A stretch of DNA of 9,671 nt, from positions 1 to 9,671 of the forward strand of contig JAEEII010000214.1 in the NCBI GenBank assembly GCA_016281295.1, given 5' to 3'. The notes under the pieces were generated by a model. The model was not told the DNA's origin. It did not search any database and saw only the letters and a program-made list of their open reading frames with translations. The first letter of the stretch is position 1. The number at the start of each line of letters is the position of its first letter. A program made the translations under genes and the position numbers. Positions 6,133 through 9,671 of the stretch are shown here, in pieces. This stretch comes from Bacteroidales bacterium. GTDB lineage: Bacteria > Bacteroidota > Bacteroidia > Bacteroidales > F082.

Positions 6133-6690
6133 TTAAGCGCATTGTGGGTAGATACTTGTTCTCAACTCGCGTTCGATACGGTTCAAACGTTTTTGGATTG
6201 CTTGTAAAGTGACCCCCTGAGTTTTTCCCAGCTCTTTGAGGGTCATAGGAACTCCGGTAAAACCGTAACGACATTGAATGAGGTTCTTATCATTGGGGTT
6301 GAGTTGGTCCAAGAGTTTGTCCAGTGTCTCTAAAAGCGAATGCTGCTTTTCGTCATCCGCACACTCTTCCCAAAGGTTCATTTCAATGGTTTCATTGTTT
6401 TCTAATGACGTGAAAGAGTATTGGGATTGTTGCTTACTGGGAAGGGTGACCACGTTGTTAATTTTTCTAATCTCTTTTTGCATTTCGTTGTAAATGCACG
6501 TTGAGAGAAAAGTTTTAACCTTTGCACCACGTCCTGTTTGATAGTAGGGAAGTGCCTTTAACACAGCCATATAGCCTGTGTAATACAACTCTCTGGGATT
6601 CCTTACTGCTTTAGGGAAACGGTTGGCCAATAGATTCGCAACGTTTTGAATTAATTGAAAGTGTTCTTGAGAAAAGGAGAGACTTTTCAT
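6133..6690 (-). CDS. Small sigma-70 family RNA polymerase sigma factor
   Basis: A 185-residue protein with region 2 and region 4 only. Region 2 covers about 34-78: E-L-Y-Y-T-G-Y-M-A-V-L-K-A-L (34-47), matching the core-binding D-L-x-Q-E-G-x-x-G-L-x-x-A element, then G-A-K-V-K-T-F-L-S-T (55-64), matching the G-x-x-F-x-T-Y/F-A region 2.3 element, and the K-E-I-R-K helix. A polar acidic linker (about 85-118) replaces region 3. Region 4 (about 121-178) has the M-T-L-K-E-L-G-K-T-Q-G-V-T-L-Q-A-I-Q-K-R-L helix-turn-helix for -35 contacts. It would direct RNA polymerase to an alternative promoter set. No anti-sigma gene is adjacent; the next gene is the AAA+ ATPase. ECF sigma factors are of similar size, but the region 2.3 and 4.2 sequences look closer to larger sigma-70 types. 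Confidence 0.85.
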   Translation of the reverse strand: MKSLSFSQEHFQLIQNVANLLANRFPKAVRNPRELYYTGYMAVLKALPYYQTGRGAKVKTFLSTCIYNEMQKEIRKINNVVTLPSKQQSQYSFTSLENNETIEMNLWEECADDEKQHSLLETLDKLLDQLNPNDKNLIQCRYGFTGVPMTLKELGKTQGVTLQAIQKRLNRIERELRTSIYPQCA

Positions 6691-6839
6691 AATGTTTAGT
6701 TTTGGTTTATAAATCGGTTGAAATCACAAAAGACCTCCTGCGGGCGGTCAGATGAGGCCAGAAGAAAAAATGAAATAAGGTTTCATAAATTTTGATCCGG
6801 TGCTTTTTTTGGATAGCAAAAACAATGCCAATGTTGGTG
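6691..6839 (-). other. Leader of the sigma gene with a perfect Shine-Dalgarno and a six-codon frame
   Basis: There is no long gene here. On the minus strand a perfect AGGAGG (6739-6734) sits inside a small hairpin (GACC...GGTC, 6749-6732), followed after 6 nt by GTG and six codons (V-I-S-T-D-L) ending in TAA (6727..6707), 16 nt before the sigma ATG. Strong Shine-Dalgarno sequences are uncommon in Bacteroidota, so this stands out, but a six-codon frame is easily produced by chance. No TAnnTTTG box with a proper -33 partner was found, so the promoter of the sigma operon is unassigned. Confidence 0.25.
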
Positions 6840-6864
6840 TTTTTGTGTTTTTTTTACACAAAAA
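6840..6864. terminator. AT-rich hairpin beside the main terminator
   Basis: TTTTTGTGT (6840-6848) pairs perfectly with ACACAAAAA (6856-6864) around a seven-T loop. It lies directly beyond the main hairpin in the direction of tRNA transcription and may act as a back-up stop or stabilise the 3' end. The stem is mostly A-T and therefore weak. Confidence 0.35.
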
Positions 6865-6867
6865 AAT

Positions 6868-6900
6868 ACCCCTGACTTGATTTGCTCTCAAGTTAGGGGT
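6868..6900. terminator. Bidirectional intrinsic terminator of tRNA-Gln
   Basis: ACCCCTGACTTGA (6868-6880) pairs with TCAAGTTAGGGGT (6888-6900) in a 13-bp stem with one G-T wobble and a 7-nt loop. Both flanks are T runs when read outward: TTTTTC on the plus strand and ATTTTTTT on the minus strand. It begins 8 nt past the tRNA 3' end, so its main role is ending the minus-strand tRNA transcript and insulating the sigma operon. Confidence 0.82.
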
Positions 6901-6908
6901 TTTTCTTG

Positions 6909-6981
6909 TTGCCCAACCAGGGTTCGAACCTGGACTTTACTGATCCAGAGTCAGTCGTGTTGCCAATTACACCATTGGGCA
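6909..6981 (-). tRNA. tRNA-Gln (anticodon CTG)
   Basis: A full cloverleaf folds on the minus strand: 7-bp acceptor stem TGCCCAA/TTGGGCA; D arm GTGT-AATTGGCA-ACAC; anticodon stem ACTGA/TCAGT with loop C-T-CTG-G-A (T33 and purine 37 in place); a 5-nt variable loop; and T arm CCAGG-TTCGAAC-CCTGG. Anticodon CTG reads CAG, so glutamine. The discriminator base is A at 6909. CCA is not encoded (ACA follows), so it must be added by nucleotidyltransferase. It has its own promoter and terminator. Confidence 0.95.
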
Positions 6982-6994
6982 TCCTTTGCGACTG

Positions 6995-7023
6995 CAAAAA
7001 TACACATTTTTTATTTTATGCAA
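6995..7023 (-). promoter_or_regulatory. Bacteroidota-type promoter of tRNA-Gln
   Basis: On the minus strand TTG (7023-7021) is followed after 18 nt by TATTTTTG (7002-6995), matching TAnnTTTG. The predicted start is a few bases upstream of the mature tRNA 5' end at 6981, leaving a very short leader for RNase P. It is back to back with the plus-strand promoter at 7081-7109. Confidence 0.75.
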
Positions 7024-7080
7024 GAAAAAAAAGAATTTTTTTTGATTCAGAAAAAAATCAATAAATAACTAAAAAAATAG

Positions 7081-7109
7081 TTGTATCATTAAAATAATTG
7101 TTATATTTG
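7081..7109 (+). promoter_or_regulatory. Bacteroidota-type promoter of the LRR lipoprotein-BlaI-M56 operon
   Basis: TTG (7081-7083), an 18-nt spacer and TATATTTG (7102-7109) match the Bacteroides -33/-7 consensus. Transcription should start near 7115, so the leader before the ATG at 7128 is very short. This placement also excludes an in-frame TTG start at 7098, which lies upstream of the predicted start site. An AACTA-N6-TAGTT inverted repeat (7067-7082) overlaps the -33 element and could be an operator. Confidence 0.78.
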
Positions 7110-7127
7110 CAGCGTTATACTAGCGAA

Positions 7128-8051
7128 ATGAAAACGAAACACATCATATTGTCTCTGATTTTAATGTTGTTGCTGCCATCATGCGCAACGCTTAGGGGCT
7201 ATGACTATACCGTTGAGGATCTCTCACTTGCCGACAAGAATCTGAGCCGCATCCCTTATAATATAAAAAGGTATAAAAACCTGAAAAGACTGAACCTTGA
7301 AAAAAATCATATCAAACACATCCCCGCTTGGGTATCTTCCCTTGACAGCCTTAGCGAAATCAACTTGAACTATAATCAGCTGAAACTGACAAAGGCTGAT
7401 ATCCGTCACCTCGCCAAAGTCAAACGCCTCCTGATGACCGACAATGGTATTGAGAAACTGCCAAGCAATGTGGGGCTGCTTCAATGCAAGACCTTGGTGC
7501 TTGCCCGAAACAAGATAAGCTCCCTGCCGGCTTCGTTCGCCGAGATGAAAAACCTCCGAAACATCATCTTCTATGAGAATGACTTCTCAGAAATCCCGGA
7601 ACCAATCGCGCAATTGTCTTCACTTCGTGAGATTGACTTCTATAAGAATCATATCAAAGTCATCCCTGATTTCATCGGAAGCCTCGATAGTCTGGAACAA
7701 ATCTATTTTTCGTTCAATGAAATTGAGGTGATCCCTGATACCTTGCGGAATCTTAAACAGTTGAAATACTTCTATATTCATCACAATAAAATCTTGTTTC
7801 TGCCTACTTGGATGACTCGCATGGATTCGCTGGAACGTTTGGGCGTGGGCTTTAACAAGCTTTTGGAGATTCCAGCACTGTCACAGATGAAGTCGCTGAA
7901 AGAGTTTGACTGTGAACATAACCTATTGGAGGATTGTCCTTGGGACTTGATTGAGAAAGGCAATATGGATATTTTGGTCATCCGAGACAACTTTTTTAAA
8001 TTTACTCCAGAGGAAAAAGAACGATTGGATACTTTGAATGTTGTTTATTAA
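7128..8051 (+). CDS. Leucine-rich repeat lipoprotein
   Basis: A 307-residue protein with a type II signal peptide: M-K-T-K, a hydrophobic stretch (6-16), then L-P-S-C (16-19), so C19 should be lipidated and the protein anchored in the cell envelope. From about 29 to the end there are roughly ten to eleven 22-24-residue repeats of the L-x-x-L-x-L-x-x-N-x-I-x-x-I/L-P kind (for example L-N-L-E-K-N-H-I-K-H-I-P), the ligand-binding horseshoe type rather than BspA type. Its likely job is protein binding at the envelope; the ligand is unknown. It is the first gene of a run with BlaI-like and M56-like genes (21 nt to the repressor start). It might act as an envelope sensor or as a target of their control, but this is inferred from position only. 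Confidence 0.87.
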   Translation: MKTKHIILSLILMLLLPSCATLRGYDYTVEDLSLADKNLSRIPYNIKRYKNLKRLNLEKNHIKHIPAWVSSLDSLSEINLNYNQLKLTKADIRHLAKVKRLLMTDNGIEKLPSNVGLLQCKTLVLARNKISSLPASFAEMKNLRNIIFYENDFSEIPEPIAQLSSLREIDFYKNHIKVIPDFIGSLDSLEQIYFSFNEIEVIPDTLRNLKQLKYFYIHHNKILFLPTWMTRMDSLERLGVGFNKLLEIPALSQMKSLKEFDCEHNLLEDCPWDLIEKGNMDILVIRDNFFKFTPEEKERLDTLNVVY

Positions 8052-8060
8052 TCGATTAAT
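8047..8060. promoter_or_regulatory. Perfect 14-bp palindrome upstream of the BlaI-like gene
   Basis: ATTAATCGATTAAT reads identically on both strands. It spans the lipoprotein stop codon (8049-8051) and ends 12 nt before the repressor ATG. BlaI/MecI proteins bind as dimers to dyads and commonly regulate their own genes. The known staphylococcal operators are built on TACA-N2-TGTA, which this does not match, so binding by this repressor is a guess. An AT-rich palindrome could also occur by chance. Confidence 0.35.
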
Positions 8061-8072
8061 ATAATATTGAAT

Positions 8073-8447
8073 ATGAAAGAGTTAACAAAAGCAGAAGAAC
8101 AAGTGATGCAAGTGTTGTGGGGCATCGGCAGTGGATTTGCCAATGAGATTATGGCGGCTTTTCCAGAACCGAAACCAGCTTATAACACCGTGTTAACTGT
8201 CATCCGTATCCTCGAGAAGAAGGGCTTCGTAAAACACGAAACGTTCTGCAAAGCCAACCGTTACCAACCTGCCATCAGCAAGGAAGAGTATTCGCAGAAC
8301 TTTCTCGGCAGTGTGGTGGAACGCTATTTCAACAACTCCTACCTCGACCTGGTGTCGGCTTTCGCCAAAAAAGAGAACTTCAGCTTGGAGGAACTGGAGT
8401 CACTCAAGAAAATGATTGATGAGGCCATTGACAACGAAAAACAGTAA
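8073..8447 (+). CDS. BlaI/MecI-family winged-helix repressor
   Basis: A 124-residue protein, the family's normal length. The N-terminal winged helix starts K-E-L-T-K-A-E-E-Q-V-M-Q-V-L-W (2-16), and the recognition helix is Y-N-T-V-L-T-V-I-R-I-L-E-K-K-G (37-51), followed by the wing F-V-K-H-E. The C-terminal part (about 71-120) is the dimerisation helix bundle with A-F-A-K-K-E (96-101), which aligns by eye with the segment around the staphylococcal N-F cleavage site; the scissile pair here would be A96-F97. Known role: binds operator dyads and is inactivated when the partner membrane protease is triggered. Start chosen at ATG 8073 rather than the in-frame TTG at 8067. It is followed 3 nt later by the M56 gene. 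Confidence 0.94.
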   Translation: MKELTKAEEQVMQVLWGIGSGFANEIMAAFPEPKPAYNTVLTVIRILEKKGFVKHETFCKANRYQPAISKEEYSQNFLGSVVERYFNNSYLDLVSAFAKKENFSLEELESLKKMIDEAIDNEKQ

Positions 8448-8450
8448 GCC

Positions 8451-9671
8451 ATGAATGCACAAACCATGTTAGAGTATATCCTGCCTGTCGCCATCAGTCT
8501 GATGGTGCTGTGGGTGGCCTACCGTCTGCTGTTTACAAACAGCAACCGGTTCCAATTCAATCGCTGCTTTCTGTTGAGTGCCTTGCTGTTCTCTTTGTCG
8601 TTGCCTTTGATCGGGCTATTCATGGGACAAACCGTTCCTCAAGTGATTGCCTTTAAGGAACAGTTGTTCTATGGCTTTATGCTTAACGAGGTCACTATCT
8701 CATACGGAGAATCCACAGTGACCACCTTGCCTGAAATAGTGGTTTCGCAACCGGAAGGTTTTCACATCAGCCTGTGGCAAGTATTGGGCATCGTTTATTT
8801 ATTAGGTGTGCTGGTCATGGGGCTGCTCTTCCTTTTTAAAATGGGAAGGCTTATCGCTTTGATCATCCGCTCACCGAAGCAAAAGATGGACGGCTATACC
8901 GCAGTCTATACCCATCGGGATCAAGGCTCGTTCTCCTTTTTCCGCTATGCCTTCTTTCCTGATGAGACAGTGTCACCCAACATCGTTCAGCACGAGAAAA
9001 GCCATATCGCCCATGGCCATTCCTGGGACATCCTCTTCGTGGAACTGATGATGGTGCTGCAATGGTTCAATCCCTTTATCTATCTCTATAAAAGGGAGTT
9101 GCAGAGTCTTCACGAATATACCGCCGACCACGATGTGGTAGCCAACGGCGTTGACAAACGAAACTATATGATGCTGATCTTGCAGCAGTGCACGGCCGTC
9201 GATTTCAGCTCCATGAGCAATAATTTCAGTTTAATCCTTACTAAAAAACGTATCAAGATGATTACAAGAAACGAAAAGGCCAGACGTCTCTGGTGGAGGC
9301 TGCTGGCTACCATACCGGTGTTGGCACTGTTGCTGTTCGCCAACGCCAAGGTGACGGCACAAGAAAAGCATGCCGTTGATGAGCCAAAGTCCGCCGTCGA
9401 TGTGCCGTTAAAGATTGAATTGGGGAACTTTGAAGTCTTTGATGATCATGGTGCCCCGATGCATTTCATCGACACCGTCTTATATAACGAAGATGGTTCA
9501 TACATCAAATGTGAGACTACGGATGCCTTAGATCCGATTTCAGGTGAGCCGCGTAAAAAAATCTCCATTTCAACATTCAATGCTGACGGCTCTCCCAATC
9601 AACACTTCAGCATGAAGGAAGTCGGAATGCAAGGTGATACCATCACGTATAACATCGAGCCATTCACCCTC
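8451..9671 (+). CDS. M56-family (BlaR1-like) membrane metallopeptidase, 3' end outside window
   Basis: The ATG at 8451 opens a frame of 407 codons still open at the right edge. Hydrophobic segments at about 8-28, 38-58 and 107-129 precede the cytoplasmic zinc protease loop, with H-E-K-S-H at 181-185 (two zinc ligands plus catalytic E182) and H-E-Y-T-A-D at 221-226, whose glutamate is the usual third ligand. A further membrane segment lies at 283-298, and the rest (from about 300) should be periplasmic. It lacks an evident penicillin-binding S-x-x-K domain so far. Known role of the family: senses an envelope signal, then cleaves or triggers cleavage of the adjacent repressor. Bacteroidota members often regulate genes other than beta-lactamases, and no beta-lactamase lies in this window. 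Confidence 0.92.
   Translation, partial: MNAQTMLEYILPVAISLMVLWVAYRLLFTNSNRFQFNRCFLLSALLFSLSLPLIGLFMGQTVPQVIAFKEQLFYGFMLNEVTISYGESTVTTLPEIVVSQPEGFHISLWQVLGIVYLLGVLVMGLLFLFKMGRLIALIIRSPKQKMDGYTAVYTHRDQGSFSFFRYAFFPDETVSPNIVQHEKSHIAHGHSWDILFVELMMVLQWFNPFIYLYKRELQSLHEYTADHDVVANGVDKRNYMMLILQQCTAVDFSSMSNNFSLILTKKRIKMITRNEKARRLWWRLLATIPVLALLLFANAKVTAQEKHAVDEPKSAVDVPLKIELGNFEVFDDHGAPMHFIDTVLYNEDGSYIKCETTDALDPISGEPRKKISISTFNADGSPNQHFSMKEVGMQGDTITYNIEPFTL

Noticed and set aside
6909..6981. tRNA-Gln as an attachment site for an island within this window
   Set aside because: No second copy of the tRNA 3' end was found elsewhere in the window, and no integrase gene is present.
6877..7068. Plus-strand frame of 63 codons over the tRNA region
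   Set aside because: It covers the terminator stem and the complement of the whole tRNA, so coding is implausible.
7098..7127. Upstream TTG start for the LRR lipoprotein
   Set aside because: It lies within the promoter -7 region, ahead of the predicted transcript start, and would bury the signal peptide behind ten polar residues.
1..9671. CRISPR array, insertion sequence or long terminal repeats
   Set aside because: No regularly spaced repeats, transposase or integrase motifs, or paired inverted ends were seen on either strand. The only tandem periodicity is the protein-level LRR pattern.
8451..9671. Classical beta-lactam resistance sensor BlaR1
   Set aside because: The zinc protease domain fits, but the visible extracellular part has no S-x-x-K penicillin-binding motif and no beta-lactamase gene is adjacent, so resistance is not supported.

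Overview
The window looks like chromosomal DNA of a member of the Bacteroidota, probably the Bacteroidales. Three independent -33/-7 promoters of the Bacteroides type (TTG or TTTG, an 18-19 nt spacer, then TAnnTTTG) can be read. Most start codons lack a strong Shine-Dalgarno sequence. The gene set (BspA-type LRR protein, SPase II lipoproteins, BlaI plus an M56 peptidase, short sigma-70) also fits. No plasmid, phage, IS or CRISPR hallmark is visible.

Layout. Everything left of about 6,980 is on the minus strand; everything right of about 7,080 is on the plus strand. A tRNA-Gln(CTG) gene and two back-to-back promoters lie at the divide. Reading the minus strand in the direction of transcription: tRNA-Gln and a strong bidirectional hairpin terminator; a 149-nt leader; a small sigma-70 family factor (6133..6690); an AAA+ ATPase with a duplicated N-terminal domain (4273..6036); a short BspA-type LRR protein whose start overlaps the ATPase stop (3776..4276); and a small lipoprotein (3423..3731). 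A new promoter buried in the 3' end of the lipoprotein gene then starts a second unit of four tightly spaced genes: bacterial-type PARG (2471..3367), NADAR (1884..2465), PfkB-family kinase (955..1884) and an AT-rich phosphoribosyltransferase (111..941). At the extreme left edge another minus-strand start codon opens a frame beginning M-I-T-C-Y-H-G-S. This resembles the first strand of PARP-like/DUF3990 ADP-ribosyltransferases, but only eight codons are inside the window.

The PARG-NADAR-kinase-PRTase unit is the most interesting part. PARG and NADAR families remove or cleave ADP-ribosyl conjugates. PfkB and PRTase families act on ribosides, ribose phosphates and PRPP. Together they suggest ADP-ribose detoxification and NAD/nucleotide salvage, or the antidote and repair side of an ADP-ribosylation-based conflict system. 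The possible ART at the edge would supply the missing 'writer'. This is inference; no biochemical role is proven by sequence.

On the plus strand, a promoter drives an LRR lipoprotein (7128..8051) followed 21 nt later by a BlaI/MecI-family repressor (8073..8447) and, 3 nt after that, an M56/BlaR1-like membrane metallopeptidase that runs off the right edge (8451..9671). This is a sensor-protease/repressor pair with an outer-envelope LRR protein as first gene. A perfect 14-bp palindrome sits across the lipoprotein stop codon, just upstream of the repressor gene. No beta-lactamase is visible.
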